DNA of 64,000 nucleotides. Source: Pseudomonas indica NBRC 103045 (GTDB lineage: Bacteria; Pseudomonadota; Gammaproteobacteria; Pseudomonadales; Pseudomonadaceae). The notes beneath the pieces are model-generated. The model was not told where the DNA came from. It was given only the letters and a program-made list of their open reading frames with translations, and ran no database searches. Each line of letters opens with the position of its first letter. Position 1 is the stretch's first letter. The position numbers and the translations under genes were made by a program. This document shows, piece by piece, positions 27,964 to 39,566 of the stretch. The DNA lies in NCBI RefSeq assembly GCF_002091635.1, contig NZ_BDAC01000001.1, forward strand, positions 124,001 to 188,000. The letters are read 5' to 3'.

Positions 27964-29198
27964 TGGCATCCTTGAAGCGTGTGGTGGTGACCGGCATGGC
28001 CGGCATCACCGCCCTGGGCAACGACTGGACGACGATCGAGGCGAACTTCGCCGCCAACCGCAGCGGCATCCGCCGCATGGACGAGTGGGACCGCTATACC
28101 GAGCTGAATACCCGCCTGGCCGGGCCGATCGACGACTTCGCCGTGCCCCGCCACTGGACCCGCAAGCAATTGCGCAGCATGGGCCGGGTGTCGCGGATGT
28201 CGGTGGCGGCGGCGGAGCGCGCCCTGGAGGACGCCGGCCTGCTCGGCGATCCCTGCATCCAGGACGGCCGCATGGGCGTGGCCAGCGGCTCGTCCACCGG
28301 CAGCACCGACGAGGTCAAGGCGTTCGGCAACATGCTGCTCAACTCGGTGGCGGACGGGCTCAATGCCAATTCCTACGTGCGCATGATGCCGCATACCACG
28401 GCGGCCAATATCAGCATCTTCTTCGGCCTCAAGGGCCGGGTGATCCCCACCTCCAGCGCCTGTACCAGCGGCAGCCAGGGTATCGGCTATGCCTACGAGG
28501 CGATCAAGTTCGGTCGCCTGCCGATGATGATCGCCGGCGGCGCCGAAGAACTCTGCCCCACCGAAGCCATGGTGTTCGACGCGCTCTACGCCACCAGCCT
28601 GAAGAACGACGCACCGCATACCTCGCCACGTCCCTACGACAATGGCCGCGATGGCCTGGTGATCGGCGAAGGCGCCGGCATGCTGGTGCTGGAAGAACTG
28701 GAACACGCCCTGGCCCGCGGTGCGCGCATCCACGCGGAGATCGTCGGCTTCGGCAGCAACGCCGACGGCCAGCACATCACCAAGCCGGAGCAGGCGACCA
28801 TGCGCCGCGCCATGGAGCTGGCGTTGGAGGATGCAGGGCTGGCGCCGGAGGCCATCGGCTACGTGAACGGCCACGGCACCGCCACCGAGCAGGGCGATAT
28901 CGCCGAGACCCTGGCCACCCAGGAGTTGTTCGGCAGTCGCATGCCGATCAGCTCGCAGAAGAGTTTCCTCGGCCACACCCTGGGGGCCTGCGGCGCGCTG
29001 GAATCCTGGTTCAGCATCGAAATGATGAACCGCGACCGCTACATCCACACGCTGAACCTGGAACAGGTCGACCCACGCTGCGGCGAACTCGACTACCTGA
29101 TGGGCGAGCCACGGCACATGAGCCATGGCTACGTGATGAACAACAATTTCGCGTTCGGCGGGGTGAACACCTCGCTGATCTTCCGCCGCTGGAGCTGA
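27963..29198 (+). CDS. FabF-like beta-ketoacyl-ACP synthase (ApeR-like)
   Basis: 411-residue second ketosynthase with Cys167 (SSACTSGS), His304 (NGHGTATEQ) and His338 (FLGHTLGACG). It is closer to FabF/FabB homodimers than the other ketosynthase and matches the ApeR position at the end of known clusters; it may prime or do specific elongation rounds. ATG at 27963 is preferred to a GTG two codons earlier because of GGAGGG upstream and the TGATG junction. It is the last gene of the packed operon; a 41-nt gap follows. Confidence 0.88.
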   Translation: MASLKRVVVTGMAGITALGNDWTTIEANFAANRSGIRRMDEWDRYTELNTRLAGPIDDFAVPRHWTRKQLRSMGRVSRMSVAAAERALEDAGLLGDPCIQDGRMGVASGSSTGSTDEVKAFGNMLLNSVADGLNANSYVRMMPHTTAANISIFFGLKGRVIPTSSACTSGSQGIGYAYEAIKFGRLPMMIAGGAEELCPTEAMVFDALYATSLKNDAPHTSPRPYDNGRDGLVIGEGAGMLVLEELEHALARGARIHAEIVGFGSNADGQHITKPEQATMRRAMELALEDAGLAPEAIGYVNGHGTATEQGDIAETLATQELFGSRMPISSQKSFLGHTLGACGALESWFSIEMMNRDRYIHTLNLEQVDPRCGELDYLMGEPRHMSHGYVMNNNFAFGGVNTSLIFRRWS

Positions 29199-29239
29199 GC
29201 GGCGGCAAACGGATTCACCCACACCGCAAGGAGACAACA

Positions 29240-29683
29240 ATGAAGAAAGCAACATGGATCGGCGCCGCCCTCATGCTCTGCGCTTTACCGGGGATCAGCC
29301 AGGCACGCGATACCACCCACTACCTGGACTTCGCCAGCGTGGTGGAGGAAGCCACCCAGGCCGGCCGCCTGGACGGCAGCGTGAAGTTCTACCTGGCCGG
29401 CAACCAACCGGCCGGCAAGGTCACGGTAGTCAACCCGAACATCACCACCAGCCAGAAGACCAACGCCTTCAACAAGAGCGACGAGGTTGCCTGCCGCTGG
29501 GTGCTGCAATCCGCCCTGATTCGCCTGCAGCAGGCAGCCAAGGCCGCCGGCGCCAACGCCGTGGTGAACATCGCCAGCAACTACAAGAACAAGGAGTACA
29601 AGGATGCCGCGAAGTACGAGTGCCATGCCGGCGCGCTGATGGCGGGCGTGGCGCTCAAGGGGCAGTTGGCCAATGTCCAGTAA
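29240..29683 (+). CDS. Small exported protein of unknown function
   Basis: 147 residues with a clear signal peptide (MKKATWIGAALMLCALPG, cleavage near SQA-RD, residue 22). The mature part has a GANAVVNIASNY segment and two cysteines (CRWVLQ and YECHAG regions) that may form a disulfide. Homologues are sometimes labelled excinuclease ATPase subunit, which nothing in this sequence supports: no nucleotide-binding motif is present and it is exported. AAGGAG about 7 nt upstream fits the ATG. It lies 41 nt after the last ketosynthase on the same strand, so it may share the transcript. Confidence 0.7.
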   Translation: MKKATWIGAALMLCALPGISQARDTTHYLDFASVVEEATQAGRLDGSVKFYLAGNQPAGKVTVVNPNITTSQKTNAFNKSDEVACRWVLQSALIRLQQAAKAAGANAVVNIASNYKNKEYKDAAKYECHAGALMAGVALKGQLANVQ

Positions 29684-29999
29684 AGCCTGGGCTCTGACGC
29701 TGGCTGCCAGCCTGATCGCACTCGCTCCGCTGGCCCAGGCCGAGGTAGACGGCGAAGCGCTGTATCGCCAGCACTGCGCCCGCTGCCACGGCGACGATGG
29801 TCGGGCCAAGACCTGGCGCGGCTACCTGTTCTTCGCCCAGAACCTGAGCAAGGCGAGATGGCAGGAGCGGGAAAGCGACGAGGATATCCTCGAAGCGATC
29901 CGCAAGGGCCCCCGCGCCATGCCGGCGTTCGCCGACAAGCTCGACGCCGCCGAGCAGCAGGCACTGGTGCACTACGTACGCTCGCTGCGCCAGCCCTGA
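29673..29999 (+). CDS. Small monohaem c-type cytochrome
   Basis: 108-residue periplasmic class I cytochrome c: signal peptide (LTLAASLIALAPLAQA, cleavage about residue 23), a single haem site CARCH (Cys35, Cys38, His39) and a likely distal ligand Met83 in RAMPAF. It should carry electrons in the periplasm; its partner is unknown. It overlaps the preceding exported-protein gene by 11 nt, so the two are co-translated, and it ends 15 nt before a strong terminator. It is not a usual member of aryl polyene clusters. Confidence 0.85.
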   Translation: MSSKAWALTLAASLIALAPLAQAEVDGEALYRQHCARCHGDDGRAKTWRGYLFFAQNLSKARWQERESDEDILEAIRKGPRAMPAFADKLDAAEQQALVHYVRSLRQP

Positions 30000-30014
30000 C
30001 TCCACCGCAAGCCG

Positions 30015-30044
30015 AACGCCCCGCTCGCCGGGGCGTTTGTCTTT
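30015..30044 (+). terminator. Rho-independent terminator after cytochrome c
   Basis: Perfect 9-bp stem AACGCCCCG (30015-30023) / CGGGGCGTT (30029-30037), a 5-nt loop, then TTTGTCTTTCT. It closes the plus-strand run that began at about 11.1 kb. Confidence 0.85.
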
Positions 30045-30126
30045 CTGCGCGAACCCCGCAGCCCCCATCGAGTCAACAGAAAAGCGCGCCCAGGCGCCAT
30101 CATCCGTCCCTCGACGAGGAGTTCCG

Positions 30127-30417
30127 ATGTTCAGCCACAAGCACAAATTCGAGATCAACTACATCTACAAGAACGACCCGCGCGCGCAGATCGTCGAAGC
30201 GGACAGCGAACGCTTTCCGCGGGAGCGGGCCGCACGCTACCTGATGGAATTGCACCAGGCCGATGCGGAAAACAGCCTGGTGATGCCCGCACCCGATGCC
30301 TCGGAGGAAGAGCTGCTACGCCAGGCACAGGTCGTGGGGATTACGGATATCCGGGTCACCAAGCTGGTTCGCGAACACGAACCGGGCACCACGCCGGGCC
30401 ATTACCAACAGCCCTGA
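30127..30417 (+). CDS. Conserved small hypothetical protein
   Basis: 96-residue soluble protein with no signal peptide and no motif I can name. It begins MFSHKHKFEINYIYKND and is rich in Glu, Arg and Ala; a mixed alpha/beta fold is likely. A GAGGAG SD six nt before the ATG makes it a credible gene. It has its own transcription unit after the terminator at 30015 and converges with hemE 37 nt away. Confidence 0.65.
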   Translation: MFSHKHKFEINYIYKNDPRAQIVEADSERFPRERAARYLMELHQADAENSLVMPAPDASEEELLRQAQVVGITDIRVTKLVREHEPGTTPGHYQQP

Positions 30418-30454
30418 TGGCCGGCATCCCAGGCGAAGGGCCGGTCGCGAAGAC

Positions 30455-31522
30455 TCAGCGGTGGTACTGGCCGGACAGCTCGTGGACCGCCTCGAAGAAC
30501 GCCTTGGCATTGGCCGGATCGACTTCCGGGGTGATGCCGTGGCCGAGGTTGAATACGTGGCCTGAGCCCTCGCCGTAGCTGGCCAGGATGCGCGCTACTT
30601 CAGCGCGGATCGCCGCCGGGTTGGCGTAGAGCACCGAGGGGTCCATGTTGCCCTGCAACGCCACCTTGGCGCCAACGCGGGCGCGGGCGCTGCCGATGTC
30701 GCAGGTCCAATCCAGGCCAAGGGCTTCGGCACCGCTATCGGCCATGGACTCCAGCCACAGGCCGCCGCCCTTGGTGAACAGGATCACCGGAACGCGCCGG
30801 CCCTCACGTTCGCGGATCAGCCCCGCGACGATCTTCTTCATGTAAGCCAGGGAGAACTCCTGATAGGCCGCCGCCGACAGGCTGCCACCCCAGGAATCGA
30901 AAATCTGCACCGCCTGGGCGCCTGCCTCGATCTGGCCGTTCAGGTAGGCGGTCACCGACTGCGCCAGCTTGTCCAGCAGGGCGTGCATGGCTTGCGGGTT
31001 GTCGTAGAGCATCGCCTTGGACTTGCGGAAGTCCTTCGACGAACCGCCTTCCACCATGTAGGTGGCCAGGGTCCAGGGGCTGCCGGAGAAGCCGATCAGC
31101 GGCACCCGTCCGTTCAGCTCGCGACGGATGGTACGCACCGCATCCATGACGTAGCCCAAGTCCTTTTCCGCATCGGGAATCGGCAAGGCCTCGATATCCG
31201 CAGGGCTGGACACCACCTTCTTGAAGCGCGGGCCTTCGCCGGTCTCGAAGTACAGACCGAGGCCCATGGCATCGGGGACGGTGAGGATGTCGGAGAAGAG
31301 AATCGCCGCGTCGATCTGCGGGTAGCGATCCAGCGGCTGCAAGGTGACTTCGCAGGCCAACTGCGGGTTCATGCACAGGCTCATGAAGTCGCCGGCCTTG
31401 GCCCGGGTGGCGCGGTACTCGGGGAGATAACGTCCGGCCTGGCGCATCATCCAGACGGGGGTGGCATCCACGGGTTGCTTGAGCAGGGCGCGAAGGAAGC
31501 GATCGTTCTTCAGAGCGGTCAT
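30455..31522 (-). CDS. hemE: Uroporphyrinogen decarboxylase
   Basis: Cytosolic haem-pathway enzyme that removes four carboxyl groups from uroporphyrinogen III to give coproporphyrinogen III. The protein is 355 residues, the normal length. The N-terminal signature [12 protein letters not shown] and [12 protein letters not shown] with the catalytic Asp are present, as is the C-terminal NLGHGITP. The frame is open further upstream through a 7-mer repeat, but ATG 31522 (MTALKNDRF) is the family start. It follows gltD on the same strand with a 202-nt gap that holds a terminator, so it probably has its own promoter. Confidence 0.96.
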   Translation of the reverse strand: MTALKNDRFLRALLKQPVDATPVWMMRQAGRYLPEYRATRAKAGDFMSLCMNPQLACEVTLQPLDRYPQIDAAILFSDILTVPDAMGLGLYFETGEGPRFKKVVSSPADIEALPIPDAEKDLGYVMDAVRTIRRELNGRVPLIGFSGSPWTLATYMVEGGSSKDFRKSKAMLYDNPQAMHALLDKLAQSVTAYLNGQIEAGAQAVQIFDSWGGSLSAAAYQEFSLAYMKKIVAGLIREREGRRVPVILFTKGGGLWLESMADSGAEALGLDWTCDIGSARARVGAKVALQGNMDPSVLYANPAAIRAEVARILASYGEGSGHVFNLGHGITPEVDPANAKAFFEAVHELSGQYHR

Positions 31523-31569
31523 GGCAGTGTCCAACAAAAAAGTGCGGGCATTTTCGCAGAGCGGAAAGC

Positions 31570-31597
31570 AAAAGGCACGGCGGGTGCCGTGCCTTTT
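31570..31597 (-). terminator. Rho-independent terminator between gltD and hemE
   Basis: AAAAGGCACGG (31570-31580) and CCGTGCCTTTT (31587-31597) form a perfect 11-bp stem with a 6-nt loop; on the minus strand the U-tract follows the stem. It would end the gltBD transcript before hemE. Confidence 0.75.
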
Positions 31598-31630
31598 ATC
31601 TATTGCGGCAATTTGTCTCGCTTCGCGAAA

Positions 31631-31665
31631 GCTGCAAGCTGCAAGCTGCAAGCTGCAAGCTGCAA
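31631..31665. repeat. Five tandem copies of heptamer GCTGCAA
   Basis: Exact 7-nt repeat, five copies, in the gltD-hemE gap; a number of copies not divisible into any gene. The same unit appears in shorter form at 33170-33191 and, changed, at 59743-59812. It has the look of a slippage-prone piece of a dispersed intergenic repeat. Confidence 0.8.
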
Positions 31666-31724
31666 GCGAGGCCAGTCTAGGTCTTTCCGCTTTTACTTGC
31701 CGCTCATAGCTTGCCGCTGCGTCG

Positions 31725-33242
<1,518 letters not shown>

Positions 33243-36200
33243 TTATTGCGGATTCGCCCGGGTGGTCGACAACAACGACGCCAGGCTCGCGGCCTTCGGC
33301 TTGACCAGCCAGAACTTGCGCACGTAGTCGTCCAGGTTCTCCGACAGGTTGCGGCCCCACTCGCTGCCGGTTTCCTGCACGTACTCGGCGAGCACGCGCT
33401 GCAGGTGGCTGCGGTAGGCTTCCATCGACTCGTTGTTGATCCGCTGGATTTCCACCAGCTCGTGGTTCACCCGGTCGTAGAAGCTGTTGTCGAGGTCGAG
33501 TACGTAGGCGAAACCACCGGTCATGCCCGAACCGAAGTTGTAGCCGGTCTTGCCGAGTACGCAGACGAAACCGCCGGTCATGTATTCGCAGCAATGGTCG
33601 CCAGTGCCTTCCACCACCGCATGGGCGCCGGAGTTACGCACGGCGAAACGCTCACCCGCGGTTCCGGCGGCGAACAGCTTGCCGCCGGTCGCGCCATAGA
33701 GGCAGGTGTTGCCGATGATCGCCGACTCCTCGGACTTGAACGGGCTGCCCTGCGGCGGGGTGATCACCAGCTTGCCGCCGGTCATGCCCTTGCCAACGTA
33801 ATCGTTGGCATCGCCTTCCAGGTACAGGTTCAGGCCGCCGGCGTTCCACACGCCGAAGCTCTGACCGGCGGTGCCCTTGAAGCGGAAGGTGACCGGTGCG
33901 TCGCTCATGCCCTGGTTGCCGTGGGCCTTGGCGATCTCGCCGGACACCCGCGCACCGATGGAGCGGTCGCAGTTGCAGATTTCCAGCTCGAACTCGCCGC
34001 CGCTCTTGGCCGCGATGGCTTCTTTCGCCAACTCGACCATCTTCTCGGCCAGCAGGCCCTGGTCGAACGGCGGGTTCTTCTCGACCTGGCAGAACTGCGG
34101 TTTGTCGGCCGGGATCAGATCGCTGCCGAGCAGCGGACTCAGGTCCAGATGCTGCTGCTTCTCGGTTTCGCCCGGCAGGACTTCCAGCAGGTCGGTACGG
34201 CCGATCAGCTCGCCGAGGCTGCGAACACCTAACCTGGCCAGCCACTCACGGGTTTCCTCGGCGACGTAGGTGAAGAAATTCACCACCATGTCGACGGTGC
34301 CGATGAAGTGGTCCTTGCGCAGCTTGTCGTTCTGAGTGGCGACACCGGTGGCGCAGTTGTTCAGGTGGCAAATGCGCAGGTACTTGCAGCCCAGCGCGAT
34401 CATCGGCGCGGTGCCGAAGCCGAAGCTCTCGGCGCCGAGGATCGCCGCCTTGATCACGTCGAGGCCGGTCTTCAGGCCGCCGTCGGTCTGCACCCGGACC
34501 TTACCGCGCAGGTCGTTGCCGCGCAGGGTCTGGTGGGTTTCCGCCAGACCGAGTTCCCAGGGGCTGCCGGCGTACTTGATGGAGGTGATCGGCGAAGCGC
34601 CGGTACCGCCGTCGTAGCCGGAAATGGTGATCAGGTCGGCATAGGCCTTGGCCACACCGGCGGCGATGGTGCCGACGCCGGGCTCGGCCACCAGCTTCAC
34701 TGAAACCAGCGCCTGCGGGTTGACCTGCTTGAGGTCATAGATCAGTTGCGCAAGGTCTTCGATGGAGTAGATGTCGTGGTGCGGCGGCGGCGAAATCAGC
34801 GTCACGCCGGGTACCGCATAGCGCAGGCGAGCGATCAGGCCGTTGACCTTGCCGCCCGGCAACTGGCCCCCCTCGCCAGGCTTGGCGCCCTGGGCCACCT
34901 TGATCTGCAGGACTTCGGCATTGACCAGGTATTCAGGCGTCACACCGAAGCGGCCGGTGGCGACCTGCTTGATCTTCGAGCTGCGCTCGGTGCCGTAACG
35001 GGCCGGGTCTTCGCCACCCTCGCCGGAGTTGGAACGCGCGCCCAGGCGGTTCATCGCCGTGGCCAGCGCCTCGTGGGCTTCCGGCGACAGCGCGCCAAGG
35101 GAAATACCGGCGGAGTCGAAGCGCTTGAGGATGGACTCCAGCGGCTCCACCTCTTCCAGCGCCAACGGCTGGGCGGCCAGCTTCACCTTGAGCAGGTCGC
35201 GGATCATCGCCACCGGACGGTTATCCACCAGCGCGGTGTATTCCTTGAACTTCTCGTAGCTGCCCTGCTGCACGGCAGCCTGCAACGCATTCACCACGTC
35301 CGGGTTGTAGGCGTGGTACTCGCCGCCATAGACGAACTTGAGCAGACCGCCCTGCTGGATCGGCTTGCGGTTGTTCCAGGCCTCGAATGCCAGCGCCTTC
35401 TGCTCCGCCTCGATATCGACGAAACGCGCGCCCTTGATCCGGCTGGCGACACCACGGAAGCACAGCTCGGTGACCTCATCGGAGAGCCCCACGGCCTCGA
35501 ACAGTTGGGCGCCACGGTACGAGGCGATGGTGGAGATGCCCATCTTCGACAGGATCTTCAACAGGCCTTTGGTGATGCCCTTGCGGTAGTGCTTGAACAC
35601 TTCGAACAGGTCGCCCAGCACTTCGCCGGTGCGGATCAGGTCACCCAGTACCTCGTAGGCGAGGAACGGGTAGACGGCCGACGCGCCGAAGCCCACCAGC
35701 ACAGCATAGTGGTGCGGATCGCGGGCCGTGGCGGTCTCGACCAGGATGTTGCAGTCGCAACGCAGGCCCTTCTCCACCAGGCGATGGTGGACGGCGCCGG
35801 TAACCAGCGCGGCATGGGCCGGCAGCTTGCCGGGCGCGATGTGGCGGTCGGAAAGCACCAGCAGGACCTTGCCGGAGCGCACGGCTTCCTCGGCCTGATC
35901 GGCCATGTTGCGCACGGCCGCCTCGAGCCCGACTGACTCGTCGTAGTTCATGTCGATGACATAGCGCTCGAAGCCGGGGCGATCCATGGTCATCAGGGCG
36001 CGCCACTTGGCCGGCGAAATCACCGGACTGCTCAGGATCACGCGGGTCGCGTGCTCGGGCGACTCGCTGAAGATGTTGCGCTCGGCACCCAGGCAGATTT
36101 CCAGGGACATGACGATCGCTTCGCGCAGCGGGTCGATCGGCGGGTTGGTCACCTGGGCGAACTGCTGGCGGAAATAGTCGTAGGGCGAACGCACGCGCTT

Positions 36201-37691
36201 GGACAGCACCGCCATCGGCGTGTCGTCGCCCATGGAGCCAACCGCTTCCTGGCCCTGCTCGCCGAGCGGACGCAGCACCTGGTCACGCTCTTCGAAGGTG
36301 ACCTGGAACATCTTCATGTACTGCTTGAGCTGGTCGGCGTCGTAGAACGGCGAGCCGTAGTCCTGGTCGTCCAGGCGGGCCTGGATGCGCACGGCGCTCT
36401 TGCGCAACCACTGCTTGTACGGGTGGCGCGACTTCAGGCGGTTGTCGATGTCTTCAGTGTGCAGGACCTGCCCGGTCTCGGTATCCACGGCAAGGATCTG
36501 GCCAGGGCCGACGCGACCCTTGGCGATGACGTCTTCCGGTTGGTAGTCCCATACGCCGATTTCCGACGCCAGGGTGATGTAGCCGTTCTTGGTGGTGACC
36601 CAGCGCGCCGGGCGCAGGCCGTTGCGGTCCAGCAGACAAACGGCATAGCGACCATCGGTCAGCACCACGCCGGCCGGACCGTCCCAAGGCTCCATATGCA
36701 TGGAGTTGTATTCGTAGAACGCACGCAGGTCGGCGTCCATGGTCTCGACGTTCTGCCAGGCCGGCGGGATGATCATGCGCACGCCACGGAACAGGTCGAT
36801 GCCGCCGGTGACCATCAGCTCGAGCATGTTGTCCATGCTGGAGGAGTCGGAGCCGACGCGGTTGACCAGCGGGCCCAGTTGATCCAGCTCGGGGATCAGT
36901 TCGTTGGCGAACTTGGTGCGACGGGCCTGAGCCCAGTTGCGGTTGCCGGTGATGGTGTTGATCTCGCCGTTATGCGCGAGGAAGCGGAACGGCTGCGCCA
37001 GCGGCCACTTCGGCAGGGTGTTGGTGGAGAAGCGCTGGTGGAAGACACAGATCGCGGTCTTCAGGCGCGGATCGCCCAGGTCCGGATAGAACGCGGCCAG
37101 GTCGGCCGGCATCATCAGGCCCTTATAGATGATGGTCTTGTGCGAGAAGCTGCAGATGTAGTGATCGACGTCTTCGGCATTGGCCACCGAGGAGCGGCGA
37201 CGGGCGCAGAAGAGCTTGATGGCAAACGCCTGGTCGGACAGCCCTTCGCCGCCAACGAAAACCTGCTCGATCTGCGGCAGGCGCTCGAGCGCGAGGCGGC
37301 CGAGTACGCTGGTATCGACCGGCACCTTGCGCCAACCGATCAGGGTCAGGCCTTCCGCTTCGATGGCCTGGTTCATGTTGGCGCGGGCCTGCTCCGCCTT
37401 GGCCGGGTCCTGGTTGAAGAACACCATGCCCACGGCATATTGCTGGGGCAACTCGGCGGAGAAGGCGTCCTTGGCCACCGCACGGAGGAACTCGTCCGGC
37501 TTCTGGATCAGCAGACCGCAACCATCGCCCGTCTTTCCGTCGGCATTGATCCCACCGCGGTGGGTCATGCAGGTCAGGGCTTCAATGGCAGTCTGCAACA
37601 GGTGGTGGCTTGCCTCACCCTGCATGTGGGCGATCAAGCCGAAGCCGCAGTTATCCTTGAACTCATCAGGATGGTACAGACCTGCTTTCAT
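33243..37691 (-). CDS. gltB: Glutamate synthase large subunit
   Basis: 1482-residue alpha subunit of GOGAT. The N-terminal glutaminase nucleophile is Cys15 ([12 protein letters not shown]), implying removal of a 14-residue propeptide. It is followed by the amidotransferase domain (to about 430), the central domain, the FMN-binding synthase domain with [11 protein letters not shown] and the 3Fe-4S cysteines in [12 protein letters not shown], and the C-terminal beta-helix with repeated GG(K/F)xxxxG turns. Together with GltD it makes two glutamates from glutamine and 2-oxoglutarate using NADPH. ATG 37691 gives the family N-terminus. A sigma-70-like promoter lies about 110 nt upstream. Confidence 0.97.
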   Translation of the reverse strand: MKAGLYHPDEFKDNCGFGLIAHMQGEASHHLLQTAIEALTCMTHRGGINADGKTGDGCGLLIQKPDEFLRAVAKDAFSAELPQQYAVGMVFFNQDPAKAEQARANMNQAIEAEGLTLIGWRKVPVDTSVLGRLALERLPQIEQVFVGGEGLSDQAFAIKLFCARRRSSVANAEDVDHYICSFSHKTIIYKGLMMPADLAAFYPDLGDPRLKTAICVFHQRFSTNTLPKWPLAQPFRFLAHNGEINTITGNRNWAQARRTKFANELIPELDQLGPLVNRVGSDSSSMDNMLELMVTGGIDLFRGVRMIIPPAWQNVETMDADLRAFYEYNSMHMEPWDGPAGVVLTDGRYAVCLLDRNGLRPARWVTTKNGYITLASEIGVWDYQPEDVIAKGRVGPGQILAVDTETGQVLHTEDIDNRLKSRHPYKQWLRKSAVRIQARLDDQDYGSPFYDADQLKQYMKMFQVTFEERDQVLRPLGEQGQEAVGSMGDDTPMAVLSKRVRSPYDYFRQQFAQVTNPPIDPLREAIVMSLEICLGAERNIFSESPEHATRVILSSPVISPAKWRALMTMDRPGFERYVIDMNYDESVGLEAAVRNMADQAEEAVRSGKVLLVLSDRHIAPGKLPAHAALVTGAVHHRLVEKGLRCDCNILVETATARDPHHYAVLVGFGASAVYPFLAYEVLGDLIRTGEVLGDLFEVFKHYRKGITKGLLKILSKMGISTIASYRGAQLFEAVGLSDEVTELCFRGVASRIKGARFVDIEAEQKALAFEAWNNRKPIQQGGLLKFVYGGEYHAYNPDVVNALQAAVQQGSYEKFKEYTALVDNRPVAMIRDLLKVKLAAQPLALEEVEPLESILKRFDSAGISLGALSPEAHEALATAMNRLGARSNSGEGGEDPARYGTERSSKIKQVATGRFGVTPEYLVNAEVLQIKVAQGAKPGEGGQLPGGKVNGLIARLRYAVPGVTLISPPPHHDIYSIEDLAQLIYDLKQVNPQALVSVKLVAEPGVGTIAAGVAKAYADLITISGYDGGTGASPITSIKYAGSPWELGLAETHQTLRGNDLRGKVRVQTDGGLKTGLDVIKAAILGAESFGFGTAPMIALGCKYLRICHLNNCATGVATQNDKLRKDHFIGTVDMVVNFFTYVAEETREWLARLGVRSLGELIGRTDLLEVLPGETEKQQHLDLSPLLGSDLIPADKPQFCQVEKNPPFDQGLLAEKMVELAKEAIAAKSGGEFELEICNCDRSIGARVSGEIAKAHGNQGMSDAPVTFRFKGTAGQSFGVWNAGGLNLYLEGDANDYVGKGMTGGKLVITPPQGSPFKSEESAIIGNTCLYGATGGKLFAAGTAGERFAVRNSGAHAVVEGTGDHCCEYMTGGFVCVLGKTGYNFGSGMTGGFAYVLDLDNSFYDRVNHELVEIQRINNESMEAYRSHLQRVLAEYVQETGSEWGRNLSENLDDYVRKFWLVKPKAASLASLLSTTRANPQ

Positions 37692-37801
37692 AGGGAACTC
37701 TCACCAGACTGCCTTTTTACAAAGGCGAATTGCTTTGTAATTCAACCGCTTAATACGCGCGCAGGAGCATGCACCAGCTTTGCGCAGGCAAAAGGGAGGT
37801 C

Positions 37802-37830
37802 ATTGTACACATCCCCCAACGGGGTCACAA
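37802..37830 (-). promoter_or_regulatory. Sigma-70-type promoter of gltBD
   Basis: On the minus strand, TTGTGA (37830-37825) and TACAAT (37807-37802) are separated by exactly 17 nt. This predicts a start near 37795 and a leader of about 100 nt before gltB. Confidence 0.6.
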
Positions 37831-37930
37831 ATCTTCGTGACGAATCAATGAAAACATATGTCGCGAAAGCGAAGGAAGAGACCGGAAGGTCGTGCTAGCG
37901 ACCGACCGGTCAAGGGACGCGGGAAAGCTC

Positions 37931-39559
37931 TTAGCGAGCCATTTCCTGCTGGATGCTGGCGAAACTCCGTGGCCACGGCTTACCCGCCTGGACCTTTGCT
38001 GGGAGCCCCTTTATGGCTGCCTGCGCGGCATTTCGGCTGTCGAAGCTACCATAGGTGACCACATAAAGTGGCTGGCCCTGGTGCATCTTCTTGAAATAGT
38101 GGTACTGGCCGCCGAGCTCGCTGACGAGACCCTTGGCGCTGTTTTCCGAGCGCGTTCCCAGCACTTGCAACGCATAGTGGGAACCGGCCTGGGCACGATA
38201 CCAATCGCCACCCGCGACAGTTGCCGAGACGGCCGGCTTGGCTGCAACGGGAGCCGGGGCAGGCTTCGGTGCCGGCGGTGCAGCAGGGGCCGGGGCGGGC
38301 GCTGGCTTGGCAGGTTGGGCCGGAGGCACCGCCGCAATAGGCTGACTGGGTGGTGGTAGCGGAGCGGATTGCACAGGTGTCGGAGCAGGAGCCGGCACAG
38401 GCGTCGCTGGCGGAGTGATGTCCACGGGCGAAACCGCACTCGCCGAGGACGGTGGCAGCTCGATGGTCGCACCCGGCACCTCTTCGTCATCGGCCTGCCC
38501 TGCCGCTTCCGCCAGGGGAGAACGGATCACCGGCTGAGCCTCTCCCACCAACGGCAACGGGAGTGGCTGCGTCGAACCCGCGAACTCGATAGCCGGAGCC
38601 TCCTGCCCCTGGCTGGAAGACGTGGTCGAAGTCGGCGTCTCTGCCGATGCGGCCGGGGCCTGGGTTTGCCCGAGCGGCAACTGCGTTTGCGTCGGCTTAG
38701 GTGCCTTGTCGCTCTGTCCCTGCATCAGCCAGGCAGCTCCAACCCCGACGGACACCACGACCAATGCCAGCAGGTGTTTTTTCGGAAGATTGAAAGCGAA
38801 CCCCGATCGCCGGACCGAACCGCGCTGGGCGAGCATGGCTTCGATCAGCACATCCCGCGCCACTTGATTGATCCCGCCCGGCCAACCACCGGACTGATGG
38901 TGAATCTCGGCTATCTGCCCATCACTGAGGATTTCGAGACCACGCCCAGCCCCTTCGAGTCGTTGCGCCAAGTATTCCCGGGTTTCCTCTTCTTCATAGG
39001 GCTGCAAGTCAATAGCATGGAAGCGCTCTTCATCCTCGCTCAGCCGCTCGAGCCGCGACACGACAGAGGGTTCGCCGAACAGGAAGACATGCGGCCGCCC
39101 CTCGGCATTACCCGCAGCCAGGCTGAGCAGCAGTTCGAGGACCGCATCGTCCAGCTCCTCCGCGTCATCGACCAGCAGATAGACCTCCTGGCCGGTAAGC
39201 GCCAACTGGGCCACCTGGGCAAGGATGGATCGGGGATCGGGCGATGCTACGCCCAACCCCTGGGCGATCTGCTGAACCAACCCGATGCCGGCCTCGTTAC
39301 GCGGCGTGACCACCACGCTCTGCACAGCCTGCTTGTTGGTGCTGGCCACCAAGGCCTGGCGCAGCAACGTCTTGCCACTGCCATGAGGGCCGCTGACCAC
39401 CAATAGCAATTGGCTGTATCGGGCAAGATGATGCAACTGCCCCAGCACGGGCTTGCGCTGTGCTGGAAAGAACTTGAATCCGGGCACCCGCGCCGCGAAC
39501 GGGTCGTGACTGAACTGGTAATGGCTGAGATAGGCTTCGTCAGCATGCAAACTGGTCAT
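37931..39559 (-). CDS. AAA ATPase with C-terminal SPOR domain (DamX-like)
   Basis: 542-residue inner-membrane protein. Residues about 1-250 form an AAA/ExeA-like ATPase domain with GPHGSGKT (Walker A) and VYLLVDDAEEL (Walker B). A single hydrophobic segment follows (LLALVVVSVGVGAAWLM, about 265-281), then a long Pro/Ala/Gln-rich periplasmic linker and a SPOR domain (last ~75 residues) that binds denuded peptidoglycan at the septum. It matches the DamX position beside aroKB in gammaproteobacteria, where it takes part in cell division. Start is uncertain: ATG 39559 (MTSLHADEA) is chosen; ATG 39574 overlaps the aroB stop and would add five residues. Confidence 0.85.
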   Translation of the reverse strand: MTSLHADEAYLSHYQFSHDPFAARVPGFKFFPAQRKPVLGQLHHLARYSQLLLVVSGPHGSGKTLLRQALVASTNKQAVQSVVVTPRNEAGIGLVQQIAQGLGVASPDPRSILAQVAQLALTGQEVYLLVDDAEELDDAVLELLLSLAAGNAEGRPHVFLFGEPSVVSRLERLSEDEERFHAIDLQPYEEEETREYLAQRLEGAGRGLEILSDGQIAEIHHQSGGWPGGINQVARDVLIEAMLAQRGSVRRSGFAFNLPKKHLLALVVVSVGVGAAWLMQGQSDKAPKPTQTQLPLGQTQAPAASAETPTSTTSSSQGQEAPAIEFAGSTQPLPLPLVGEAQPVIRSPLAEAAGQADDEEVPGATIELPPSSASAVSPVDITPPATPVPAPAPTPVQSAPLPPPSQPIAAVPPAQPAKPAPAPAPAAPPAPKPAPAPVAAKPAVSATVAGGDWYRAQAGSHYALQVLGTRSENSAKGLVSELGGQYHYFKKMHQGQPLYVVTYGSFDSRNAAQAAIKGLPAKVQAGKPWPRSFASIQQEMAR

Positions 39560-39566
39560 AGAGCTT

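Noticed and set aside
29240-29683. Excinuclease ATPase subunit annotation
   Set aside because: No Walker motif or zinc finger; the protein is 147 residues with a signal peptide.
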